Shown: in pieces, positions 9,236 to 17,521 of the stretch
How positions within the stretch are numbered: the first letter of the stretch is position 1
Layout: each line of letters begins with the position of its first letter
Position numbers and translations under genes: made by a program
Notes under the pieces: generated by a model
Seen by the model: only the letters and a program-made list of their open reading frames with translations
Told to the model about the DNA's origin: nothing
The model's database searches: none
IMG/VR virus record: IMGVR_UViG_3300034108_000501
Coordinates: 1 to 21,517 of that record
Source of the DNA: a virus
Length of the DNA stretch: 21,517 bases
Strand: one strand, 5' to 3'

Positions 9236-10343
9236 GTATAAAATTTTAAATACAAATAAAAATTTTCAGTTGCAGGTTAACATCCCGACTACTTGGGACT
9301 ATGCTAATCGTGGTGATTTGATTGATGACTACGAAACTATTGTTGCTAAAGAAATGGTTGGGGTTCCACAAAACTTTGAGATGGCGAGGTTCTCAAGAAA
9401 ACCTACCTTAGATAGTAATAATGAGCTTAATACTTCAGTAACTTATAAATTTTATTTTGCTGATTATACGCAAAATACATTAACACCAAATGTATTAACA
9501 CCGACTTGGTATAATAGTTATGAGTTAGCAAATACATTTACACCTGACGAACTTAAAAATAATACAAAATCAGTTCAAAAGTCTTTTTTCAAGGTTGACC
9601 TATATGACAGTAAAGATGCTAGAACACAAAAAAATTATCTTACTTTAATATTGAACGGTTCATTAAGTTTACCGACTGAAGTTGTTACCTCGTCAACAAC
9701 TACAACTTATAATTGTAGTACATTACTAATACAAGTATCATCAAAAGTTAATAGTATTAGGTATACAGATTGTTGTAATAAAGAGACAAATATAAATGGC
9801 GGGGGTAATTTTTTTACTGGTCAATTGTGTGTTCTAAATAATTCAAATATTGTTTTTAATACAAGTTCAGGTACATTTACAATTCCTTCAGTTGCTGGTA
9901 CATATTCTTCGTTTAATGGAGTTATTACATTTATAAGTGGGTGTACATGTATTGACAGTTCAGGAAATGAAACAAATATTACAACTACAACAACTATTAG
10001 TGATGTTGTACAATCTTTAGCACCAACTTTTGAATTAGACCATATTGGATTAAAAGAGTCATATTTTATTTATTGGTTTAAAGATTTTGATATTTTAAAA
10101 CTTAATAAACTTTATATGAGAGTTAAGTTCTTTAATGGAAAAACTGGTGAATACACAACTTTTACAACCCGAAGACAAACTAGTATTAATCCAAATAATC
10201 CATTTAGAATTAATAACGATTATTTTTATCGTGAAGTCACTTTTGATTTTGTTAATTACTTATATGATGTAATTGGTTCAGGTAAAAGTTTACTGACATT
10301 AGATTGGTATGAATATATAAACCCACCAAAGAATAATGGTTAA
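9228..10343 (+). CDS. phage structural protein with Cys-rich inserted module (371 aa)
   Basis: Two start choices exist: TTG at 9219 and GTG at 9228. I prefer GTG 9228 because GTG is the more usual start and it gives an 8-nt overlap with the preceding stop (GTGAATAA), the same geometry as the upstream junction at 7388. The N-terminal ~150 residues and the C-terminal ~110 (SYFIYWFKDFDILKLNKLYM ... FVNYLYDVIG) look like one beta-rich domain. Between them, at about residues 152-258, is a segment bounded by Thr-rich runs (TSSTTTT and NITTTTTI). It holds six cysteines, including a CC pair and a CTC triplet, so it looks like a domain inserted in a loop. The stop shares TAATG with the next gene. Function unknown; a baseplate or fibre-attachment role is inferred from location only. 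Confidence 0.55.
   Translation: MNKYKILNTNKNFQLQVNIPTTWDYANRGDLIDDYETIVAKEMVGVPQNFEMARFSRKPTLDSNNELNTSVTYKFYFADYTQNTLTPNVLTPTWYNSYELANTFTPDELKNNTKSVQKSFFKVDLYDSKDARTQKNYLTLILNGSLSLPTEVVTSSTTTTYNCSTLLIQVSSKVNSIRYTDCCNKETNINGGGNFFTGQLCVLNNSNIVFNTSSGTFTIPSVAGTYSSFNGVITFISGCTCIDSSGNETNITTTTTISDVVQSLAPTFELDHIGLKESYFIYWFKDFDILKLNKLYMRVKFFNGKTGEYTTFTTRRQTSINPNNPFRINNDYFYREVTFDFVNYLYDVIGSGKSLLTLDWYEYINPPKNNG
9682..10003 (+). other. Thr-flanked, Cys-rich inserted module within the 371-aa protein
   Basis: This stretch encodes the segment between the two poly-Thr linkers. It contains six Cys, a NGGGNFF turn and Ser/Thr-rich strands such as SSGTFTIPSVAGTYSSF. Its composition differs from the Asp/Phe/Tyr/Lys-rich flanks. 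It resembles a surface-exposed decoration domain, probably stabilised by disulphides or metal; that reading is inference. Confidence 0.45.
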
Positions 10344-11437
10344 TGGATACTATTAGAATAAAAATATCACCTGAGTTTTTAAAGACTGACATTATTAGCG
10401 AAACTTATGATGGTAATACTTTTGGTGTATACTCAGGTCTTAGTCAAATGTTAAGTGGTGGAACAAATGGTTCTTCATTATTTACAGGATTAACAATACC
10501 GATTGTATTAAATCAAGATTATCATGATATAGGTTACTACTCAGTATTTGATGGTGATATTAGTCAACAAAATGTTAATGTTAATTTTCTTTTTAGTGCA
10601 ACAACAGGGTCACCATGCACATATTATGTTTATAATACTACAGAAAGTACAATTAATTATTTACAAGACTCAACATATCAGGTTGATTGGGGTGATGGAA
10701 CACCTGTTCAATCTATAACTAATTTTTCACCTGATTACATTAGTCATGTCTATTCACAGTGTGATTCAAATAACCCTCAAAACTTTGTTATTACTTTAAC
10801 TCAATTTAATAGTTTTGGTGTACTAACAGTTCAAAAAACAGTGGAGGTACCATTTACAAATGTTGACATTTTAAACCCCTTAGGCACAGTTACTTTTGTT
10901 TCACAAGGAGGTAGTTGGAGTACCGCTCCGTCATCATATAATTTTACATGGACTGGTGACTCTAATCTCAACCTATACGAACAATCAACACCAGCTTATG
11001 TCTCAGTACCTTATGTTATTTCAGGGTCAACTCAGTCAAGAATAAGAGAATTGGCGTTATATGGTTCAAATCCATATCAGATTGGTGTTGAGATATCTAT
11101 TCCAAACTGCTCAGGTTGTACAGGAACTGTTACAAACATACAAAATGGATATACGGCGTATACAATTAATAATATAGATTATTTAGATTTTTCAGGTGGT
11201 ACTTCAGTATTTGTTGCATATTCTTCAGGATTAACTGAATCAATGTTACATTATAGTGCAATAACTAAAAATGAAGTTTTAATGAATGTTATTGATGATT
11301 TCCAAATTGAAACGACTGTTTTGATTGAGAGAGGGGTTAATAGTGGATTAGAGAATTTTAGAAGAATAGGTGAAGTAGGTACTGCACCAGGGTTAGTAAA
11401 ATACGGATATGGTTTTTTCAACGTTGTTAAGAGTTAA
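10343..11437 (+). CDS. phage structural protein with PKD-like domain (364 aa)
   Basis: Starts within a TAATG junction (10341-10345), so translation is probably coupled to the previous gene. Residues about 105-170 have the PKD-type Ig-like signature: YQVDWGDGTPVQ, then a HVYSQC strand, then FVITLTQF. PKD domains are beta sandwiches that act as spacers or binding modules on surface proteins, so this protein is likely exposed on the virion tail. Downstream are a Cys pair (CSGC, near 256) and a C-terminal segment RGVNSGLENFRRIGEVGTAP ending GYGFFNVVKS. That segment is more charged and compact than the rest and may be the docking end. No signal peptide is seen. Precise function unknown. Confidence 0.6.
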   Translation: MDTIRIKISPEFLKTDIISETYDGNTFGVYSGLSQMLSGGTNGSSLFTGLTIPIVLNQDYHDIGYYSVFDGDISQQNVNVNFLFSATTGSPCTYYVYNTTESTINYLQDSTYQVDWGDGTPVQSITNFSPDYISHVYSQCDSNNPQNFVITLTQFNSFGVLTVQKTVEVPFTNVDILNPLGTVTFVSQGGSWSTAPSSYNFTWTGDSNLNLYEQSTPAYVSVPYVISGSTQSRIRELALYGSNPYQIGVEISIPNCSGCTGTVTNIQNGYTAYTINNIDYLDFSGGTSVFVAYSSGLTESMLHYSAITKNEVLMNVIDDFQIETTVLIERGVNSGLENFRRIGEVGTAPGLVKYGYGFFNVVKS

Positions 11438-11489
11438 AAAAAAATCATTATTACTATTTATAAAAATAAACATACATAAATAAAAATTT
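11438..11489 (+). promoter_or_regulatory. AT-only spacer with candidate late-promoter-like and TATTTAT motifs
   Basis: This 52-nt spacer is almost entirely A/T. It contains ACTATTTAT (11453-11461), identical to the motif before the 1891-aa gene. It also has a small dyad TATTT-N4-AAATA (11455-11468). CATAAATA (11475-11482), on the coding strand, fits the NATAAATA form of late promoters known from T4-like phages. The start codon follows only 7 nt later, so a transcript from it would be leaderless or nearly so. It marks a break in an otherwise fused gene run and may begin a new transcription unit. No GC-rich terminator is present. Confidence 0.3.
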
Positions 11490-12395
11490 GTGGCAACAGG
11501 TAATTACGGAACAATAAGACTAGCGGATGTAAGTCCCGCAGATGTTGAAATAATAGTTCATTATACGGCATCACGCGACCAGACTGAAAATTTCACTCTT
11601 TTCACGATACCAAATTCAAATCTTACACCATATTTCAATAATACAAATACAGGTGGGGATGCAAACCAAATATTAGGAGGTTTGTATAATTTAAATTTAC
11701 CTGCAAATCAATTTAATAATTTAGGGATTTATACATTGATTTTAAGACCCGCACAAATTAATACAGTAATTACTGATTGTGGTATTTTAAGTTCGTTACC
11801 TAATGTTAAAGGGATAGTTATTGATTTATCAAATGTGCCGTCAAATTTTTTAACAAATTTCGCAAATCAAGGATTGGTTGGATTTAGAGTTGAATATTAC
11901 GACCCGACAGACAACACTAAAATTCCTAACTTTTATAGAATTATTACTTCTAATTTTTATTGTGAACCTGTTACTCAAAACTTAACAAACACACAAGACA
12001 AATCTATTAGATATATTTATTCTCAAGGTTCATCTAATTTAGTATTTTGTACATTGTCACCTTCATCCGCACCAACAAACAGACCAAATGCTATACCTAA
12101 TATTGGACAACCAAATCAAAATATTGTAATTACAAATACATTTTTTAACCCAATATCTTTAGAAGTTGAAATTGTTGAACATGATATATCAACATTAGCA
12201 ATTGCTCTTTATGGTAATCAAACTAAATCTATTGATGATGGAATTTATACTATCTACGATACTTCTAATAACATCTATAAACAATATAACTTATACGAAA
12301 TTAGAGACCAATTAAATCAATTGTTGTATGAGGTTAGACAAGATAGAGGGGATGATATTGATAGAACTAAAAACTTTGAAACTATTATTGTTTAA
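11490..12395 (+). CDS. phage tail/baseplate-region protein, unassigned (301 aa)
   Basis: Begins with GTG at 11490 (MATGNYGTIRLADVSPADVE). The frame has no plausible ATG nearby, and the N-terminus resembles the MAT start of the following gene. The protein appears to be mostly beta: N-terminal half about 15-160 (EIIVHYTASRDQTENFTLF, LGIYTLILRP, VKGIVIDLSNVPSNF) and a second beta segment about 190-245. It ends with a charged helix near 265-295 (NLYEIRDQLNQLLYEVRQDR) that could pack in an oligomer. No catalytic motif, signal peptide or membrane segment is visible. The stop shares TAATG with the 984-aa gene, so the two products probably act together. Function unknown; structural by context. Confidence 0.55.
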   Translation: MATGNYGTIRLADVSPADVEIIVHYTASRDQTENFTLFTIPNSNLTPYFNNTNTGGDANQILGGLYNLNLPANQFNNLGIYTLILRPAQINTVITDCGILSSLPNVKGIVIDLSNVPSNFLTNFANQGLVGFRVEYYDPTDNTKIPNFYRIITSNFYCEPVTQNLTNTQDKSIRYIYSQGSSNLVFCTLSPSSAPTNRPNAIPNIGQPNQNIVITNTFFNPISLEVEIVEHDISTLAIALYGNQTKSIDDGIYTIYDTSNNIYKQYNLYEIRDQLNQLLYEVRQDRGDDIDRTKNFETIIV

Positions 12396-15349
12396 TGGCA
12401 ACATATAAATGTCCACCACAAGGACCTACAGGCGCTAGTACATTTTCCGATAATATTGTCGGACTACAACTTGTGAAAGGTGGTGGATTAACTACTGCAA
12501 CTTTTGACTTTACTATTGCAGTTGTTGAAAAGTCCAATCGAAGCTTTGATATTGGGACATTCTCGACACCTATATCATTAAATGACTTAGGTATTGATAT
12601 AGGAAAATCATTTCAGGTTTTTCAAAACAATTTTAAGGTAATACCAAATTTTGATAGTACAAAAATTACCAATTTTACTGCTTATGGTTCTTTAACAAAA
12701 AGATTTGAATCGTCAATAGTTAATATTATTAATTATTTTCCAGCGGCTTTAGAAATAATTAATTTAAGAGAAGGTTATACAACAGGTAATACTGCTCAAA
12801 ATATAACATTTTATTCAAACGAAAATGTTACAGAATTAGATTTACCAATAAGTGCTATAAGAAATCCTTTTGAAATTAATTTCACAGTAAATGCAACTAG
12901 TGACATTAATAGTTTACCATTTGAAATTTCACGATATAGGAATCTTAAAGAAACATTTCCGGCGTATGTTTTAATAGTAAACGGAAACCAATATCCGTTA
13001 TCTTATTTATTCCCATCACAAAGCTTAACTGCCGGTACGTTAACAATACAGGTTGATGGAAATCCTTTTTCAGGTAACACAACATCAGTTGATACAATAG
13101 TTATTAGACCAAATGATGTTATTGTTAATGAAGTTTTTAATCTTAATTTAGATGAGGTCGATGAATTTCTTTTATATAGGTACGTCACTCCAATCTATAC
13201 TGCTCAATTTCAAATACCAACTGAGGCGGATAATGGTAATATTTTTACAAGATATGAAAATGTTACTTGGACTTTAGATGGTTCATGGAATATAGATATA
13301 AGAACCGAAAACTTTTCGGCGTATATTGAAAAGTTAAATCAGATTGGTAATGAATTTGACAGTCAACAGACAGATTTATTATCAAGGTTTTATGTGACGG
13401 ATGCTTTTCAGGAATTTGATACACCTGATAAAAAAGTTGAAAAAACTTTAAAAATATACGGAAGAAGTTTTGACGAAAGTAAAAAATACATAGACGCTCT
13501 TTCGTTCATGAATTCTGTTAATTACAATGTTGGGAATGATATTCCATCTAAATTATTACCAAATTTAGCGGAAACTATAGGATGGTCAACAAATATATCA
13601 CCAATAACTAATGTTAATTACATTACTTCCGTATATGGAACAACTCAAAATGCTTTTCCAGGATACTCAACAAGTCAAACTATTGATGATTTAAATAGTC
13701 AATTTTACAGAAATTTAATTTTAAATTCTGCGTATTTGTATAAGTCAAAAGGTACAAGAAAGGCTATTGATTTCTTGATGAATTACATTGGTGCTCCTGA
13801 AGCATTAATAGAATTTAATGAGAATGTTTATGTTGCGGATAGTCCGATTAACATAGAAAGATTTAATGAGTTATTCCAACAAATTTCAGGTGGTGTATTT
13901 ATACCTGAAACACCGTCATTTGACCCCTTAAATATATATAGTTTCCAAGGTAACCCATTTACTGCTTATACCTCAACGACAACAATAGAAACTGTGACAA
14001 CTACGATTGATGATTACCCTATTGATAGTCAGGGATACCCAAGTCCAAGGGCAAATACGGAGAACATGTTTTTCCAAAAGGGAGAGGGATGGTTTGAACA
14101 GACTCCGGAACATAGGTCTCCTGAAGAATTAATAATAACTACTGATTCATTTACGGGTCAAAACTTAAATGTTCAAACGCAATTAGAACCATTTACATAT
14201 GGTCAAAAATATTTAGAAACATTTAGAGATTTCCCTTTCTTAAATTACGGATTTTCACTTAAAAAAGTTAATGATAATAAAAAGAGTTGGAGTGACTTAC
14301 AACCACCATTAAGAAAAAATACTGACAATTTATTTGATGCTTATTATACAGTTAGTGATGATAGATTAGTATTGAATGTTAAAAATGTTGATTTGTTTTT
14401 AAATCCTGCTCAAGCTTTAACTTATGATGTTTGGTATCTATCAAACACACAAAACTATCCAATACCATCATCAGGGTTATCTAATCCATATCCACAAGTT
14501 GGAGGGATAGATTGGACATTTATAAATCCTCAACCACAATATGAAACCTTCTTCGAGTTTTATAAAACTTTTTGGAGTAACATGATTAATGTGAGAAATA
14601 GACAATTCTCCTCTGACGGTAAGACGAGTGGATACCCTACATTACAATCTTTATTTTGGAAATATCTTACTATGTACCAAGATGTTGGAATTCAAAACAA
14701 TAATTTTAATTACCAAAACATGATTGAATATATTAATGGTTTGGGTGATTCATGGATAAGATTGGTTGAACAATTTATACCTGCTACGACTATTTGGAAT
14801 ACTGGAACTAAATTTGAAAATTCTATTTTTCATAGACAAAAGTTTGTTTATAGAAGACAAAGAATGTGTCAAATAGGTTCTGAGGATACTGTAGGTCCTA
14901 TTAGTAATGGTACTATTGAGGGTACTGTTGGGGCTCCGTCAATAACATATCCGATTTTATTTGTTGACCAAGGTGCAGTTATTGAGGCTTATAACATGAC
15001 GTTACAAGATTGGATTATTGATAATGAATGTAGTCCTAACCTAAGTACTGTTTCAGTTTATTTTGGTTTTTCATTTACCATAAATGGTGTTAATTTTGTT
15101 TATCCTGGTAATCCTGAAAATTATTTTAATGGTGCTACCTTAACAAATGAACAATGGTATGATATTGTAATTGAAGGATTTACTGATATACAATCTCAAT
15201 TGTTTGATGTTGGAATTGTTGCTACTTATGATTATTCATATCCTAATTTATATTATATTTTAGAATCTAATAATGTAACATTCTTTGAAACCGCACCAGT
15301 GTCTACTGACATAAACATTATAGTTAATTTAACAACAAGCTGTTTATAA
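12395..15349 (+). CDS. large tail protein with tail-protein-I-like core (984 aa)
   Basis: Begins in the TAATG junction at 12393-12397. Residues about 1-300 are a beta-rich N-terminal region. Residues about 328-485 look helical and carry a tail-protein-I-like (P2 gpI/T4 gp7-type wedge) pattern: LSRFYVTDAFQEF, then LLPNLAETIGW, then FYRNLILNSAYLYKSKGT and RKAIDFLMNYIG, i.e. a helix, the KGT turn and a short helix before a beta hairpin. A Thr-rich linker follows (TSTTTIETVTTTIDD, near 525-540). A conserved-looking block TGTKFENSIFHRQKFVYRRQ lies at about 802-821. The last ~100 residues form a separate alpha/beta tail ending SCL. Proteins of the gpI class connect the baseplate wedge to tail fibres, which fits a gene lying just before the adhesins. 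The gpI assignment is by pattern only; the long flanking regions are unassigned. Confidence 0.6.
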   Translation: MATYKCPPQGPTGASTFSDNIVGLQLVKGGGLTTATFDFTIAVVEKSNRSFDIGTFSTPISLNDLGIDIGKSFQVFQNNFKVIPNFDSTKITNFTAYGSLTKRFESSIVNIINYFPAALEIINLREGYTTGNTAQNITFYSNENVTELDLPISAIRNPFEINFTVNATSDINSLPFEISRYRNLKETFPAYVLIVNGNQYPLSYLFPSQSLTAGTLTIQVDGNPFSGNTTSVDTIVIRPNDVIVNEVFNLNLDEVDEFLLYRYVTPIYTAQFQIPTEADNGNIFTRYENVTWTLDGSWNIDIRTENFSAYIEKLNQIGNEFDSQQTDLLSRFYVTDAFQEFDTPDKKVEKTLKIYGRSFDESKKYIDALSFMNSVNYNVGNDIPSKLLPNLAETIGWSTNISPITNVNYITSVYGTTQNAFPGYSTSQTIDDLNSQFYRNLILNSAYLYKSKGTRKAIDFLMNYIGAPEALIEFNENVYVADSPINIERFNELFQQISGGVFIPETPSFDPLNIYSFQGNPFTAYTSTTTIETVTTTIDDYPIDSQGYPSPRANTENMFFQKGEGWFEQTPEHRSPEELIITTDSFTGQNLNVQTQLEPFTYGQKYLETFRDFPFLNYGFSLKKVNDNKKSWSDLQPPLRKNTDNLFDAYYTVSDDRLVLNVKNVDLFLNPAQALTYDVWYLSNTQNYPIPSSGLSNPYPQVGGIDWTFINPQPQYETFFEFYKTFWSNMINVRNRQFSSDGKTSGYPTLQSLFWKYLTMYQDVGIQNNNFNYQNMIEYINGLGDSWIRLVEQFIPATTIWNTGTKFENSIFHRQKFVYRRQRMCQIGSEDTVGPISNGTIEGTVGAPSITYPILFVDQGAVIEAYNMTLQDWIIDNECSPNLSTVSVYFGFSFTINGVNFVYPGNPENYFNGATLTNEQWYDIVIEGFTDIQSQLFDVGIVATYDYSYPNLYYILESNNVTFFETAPVSTDINIIVNLTTSCL

Positions 15350-15350
15350 C

Positions 15351-17495
15351 ATGTCATTTTTTTATAACATATCGGTAACTGGAGATTGTACTAATAGTAA
15401 CTTAGGTAGTTTTAGTATTGATTTTACAAGTGGTAATACACCTTATATTGTTAATTGGTTAACACCATTATACGCATCTGCATCAACAACAGGAAATTAT
15501 TCGATTACAGGATTAAGTGCTGGAACTTACCAATTTTATGTGAACGACTCATCAGTTCCTGTTAATCAATCTTCAGGAGTTATACAAGTTTATATTACAT
15601 CCGCAAGCACCTTATTTATACAAGATGTTCAAAATACTTCGTGTGGATTATCAAATGGGTCATTAAGTGTTAATACATACACCAATTATGGTACTAATGA
15701 AATAACATTATTTAAAGATAATGTACAATATAGTACCGCAACGGTTACAAGTGCTAATCAATATACATTTGTTAATTTACCTGAAGGTGTTTATTATGCG
15801 ACTTGTACTAATTATGGTGGATGTTATGGAGAGTCTGAAAATGTTGTACTTTACAATACAAGTTCTATGGATTTTGGATTTTATGTTGTAAATAATCCAG
15901 CATGTTCACTTACAAATGGTAAAATATTTGTTACAGGTGTTACAGGAATACCACCATATACTTATACATGGTCATCAAATATTAGTGGTTCTCCAACAAC
16001 ATCATCTGTTACAGGTTTAACTAGTGGTAACTATTTTTGTACCGTTACTGACTCACAAGGATGTTCAATAACAAAAACAACTACAGTATTAAATGCCGAC
16101 CCGATAGGTTTAATAACATATACATTAGTTTCACCGACATGTACAGGTAATACAGGTTCAATTACTTATTACATCTCAGGTGGTACAGGACCTTACTTTT
16201 ATTTATTAAGTAATGGTGACTCGTTAGTTAGTTATGACCAATTTTTAACTTTTAGTGGTTTATCGGCTGGTAATTATACGTTAGAAGTTACTGACGTTGC
16301 TTTATGTACTGCAACATTTAATGTTGTATTACAAACACCAAATACTTTCTTTGTTGTTTCGGAATCAATAACTGACTCAAGTTGTAACAATAATTCAGGG
16401 GTTTATAATATTCAATTACAAGGTGGGGCAACACCTTATACTTATAATTTTACAAACAATAGTGGTTATACATTAATTAACACTGTTAATATTCCAAATC
16501 AATCTTTTGGCGATTTATCTTCAGGTAACTATACAGTAACGATAAATGATGCGACATCTGCTTGCACATATACTAAAAACTTTTCAATTAATACAAGTTT
16601 ATCATTTGCAACTTCAATAACTGCAACTACTACAAACTGTAGTTTTAATGGTGGTAGTATCTACTTAGAAGTTACACCTGTTGTAACAGGATTAACTTAT
16701 ACATATAGTTTATCTAATGGTGTTACATCAATTCAAACTATATCAACGGCATATACATTTTCTAATCTAACCGCAGGAGTTTATGACTTAATAGTTACTG
16801 ACTCAAATTATTGTAGTCAAAGTTATTCAGTTAATATTATAGACACAAGCCCTATTAATGTTCTTTTGTATGGTACAAGTTGTGGTAATGGTAGTGGGGG
16901 TACAATAAGCGCAATGATTAATTACACTGATTTTCCTGTTGATTTAACTTGGAGTAGTAATGTAAATGGGCAAACAGGTGTTTATCTAACAGGATTGACT
17001 GCTGGAACATATACATTAACAGTAAGTGCTGCTACAGGATGTGTAACAACTAAAAGTAAAACAATAACTTGTAATCCTTTAATTAGTTATTCTAAAGTAC
17101 AACCTGTTAAAGTATCCACACCAACATATATTCCTACAAAAACATATGATTTTAGAAATATGTTATTTACAGGGTATGCTAATTTAGTTAGTGGACATGA
17201 TGATTGTAAATTAAATTACGCTCAATTTAATTGTGATATTGAAATAACTGGCACTACATATTCATCAGTATTTTATGTATCACCTAATTTAAATTCAGTA
17301 CCATCGACTGATAATTTTATAACGGCAATTGAGTCATTACTATCTTTAATACCTAATTTACAGAGTACTGAAATTAATCCTGACACTAATACTATTGTTA
17401 TTGAGTCTCAAGTTGTTGGTGGGGTTGAAGTATATAAAGATGAATTATTAACAATTAGTGTTAGAGTAGTTTATAATATTTCATGTAGAACTTAA
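15351..17495 (+). CDS. SprB-repeat adhesin-like tail protein (714 aa)
   Basis: Starts one base after the previous stop. Residues 2-576 are seven divergent ~75-85-residue repeats, beginning near residues 2, 88, 175, 253, 331, 414 and 502. Typical landmarks in each are a Cys followed by NG or GS about six residues later, a G-x-PY-x-Y turn, a GLSAGNYT-type strand (GLTSGNY, GLSAGNY, DLSSGNY, NLTAGVY, GLTAGTY) and a closing VTD-x-x-x-C. This is the SprB repeat pattern known from the Flavobacterium gliding adhesin SprB and many Bacteroidota surface proteins. Residues ~577-714 are a distinct tail starting with a Val/Thr/Pro segment and ending NISCRT, probably the attachment or cap domain. There is no signal peptide or T9SS C-terminal signal, consistent with a virion protein rather than a host secreted adhesin. 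The likely role is binding the host surface or forming an extended fibre; this is inferred from repeats and location. Confidence 0.7.
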   Translation: MSFFYNISVTGDCTNSNLGSFSIDFTSGNTPYIVNWLTPLYASASTTGNYSITGLSAGTYQFYVNDSSVPVNQSSGVIQVYITSASTLFIQDVQNTSCGLSNGSLSVNTYTNYGTNEITLFKDNVQYSTATVTSANQYTFVNLPEGVYYATCTNYGGCYGESENVVLYNTSSMDFGFYVVNNPACSLTNGKIFVTGVTGIPPYTYTWSSNISGSPTTSSVTGLTSGNYFCTVTDSQGCSITKTTTVLNADPIGLITYTLVSPTCTGNTGSITYYISGGTGPYFYLLSNGDSLVSYDQFLTFSGLSAGNYTLEVTDVALCTATFNVVLQTPNTFFVVSESITDSSCNNNSGVYNIQLQGGATPYTYNFTNNSGYTLINTVNIPNQSFGDLSSGNYTVTINDATSACTYTKNFSINTSLSFATSITATTTNCSFNGGSIYLEVTPVVTGLTYTYSLSNGVTSIQTISTAYTFSNLTAGVYDLIVTDSNYCSQSYSVNIIDTSPINVLLYGTSCGNGSGGTISAMINYTDFPVDLTWSSNVNGQTGVYLTGLTAGTYTLTVSAATGCVTTKSKTITCNPLISYSKVQPVKVSTPTYIPTKTYDFRNMLFTGYANLVSGHDDCKLNYAQFNCDIEITGTTYSSVFYVSPNLNSVPSTDNFITAIESLLSLIPNLQSTEINPDTNTIVIESQVVGGVEVYKDELLTISVRVVYNISCRT
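15354..17085 (+). repeat. seven tandem SprB-like protein repeats
   Basis: The repeats are visible at protein level only; I find no long identical DNA units, so the array is old or strongly diverged. The first two copies are the most degenerate (copy 1 lacks the closing Cys, copy 2 lacks the PY turn). Copies 3 and 4 match best, for example GVTGIPPYTYTWSSN with GLTSGNYFCTVTDSQGC. Copy 5 has a longer middle loop. Confidence 0.7.
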
Positions 17496-17521
17496 AGTTC
17501 TGTTTGAAGTATTTATTTTAG
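17487..17521 (+). promoter_or_regulatory. inverted repeat over the stop codon plus TATTTAT spacer motif
   Basis: An inverted repeat with 7-nt arms (AGAACTT 17487-17493, AAGTTCT 17495-17501) and one central base spans the TAA stop (17493-17495) of the SprB-repeat gene. It is followed by AGTATTTAT at 17508-17516 and the next ATG at 17522. The arrangement of dyad then TATTTAT motif then start is the same as in the spacer at 1660-1719. It could be a processing site, binding site or promoter element; function is unproven. Confidence 0.28.
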
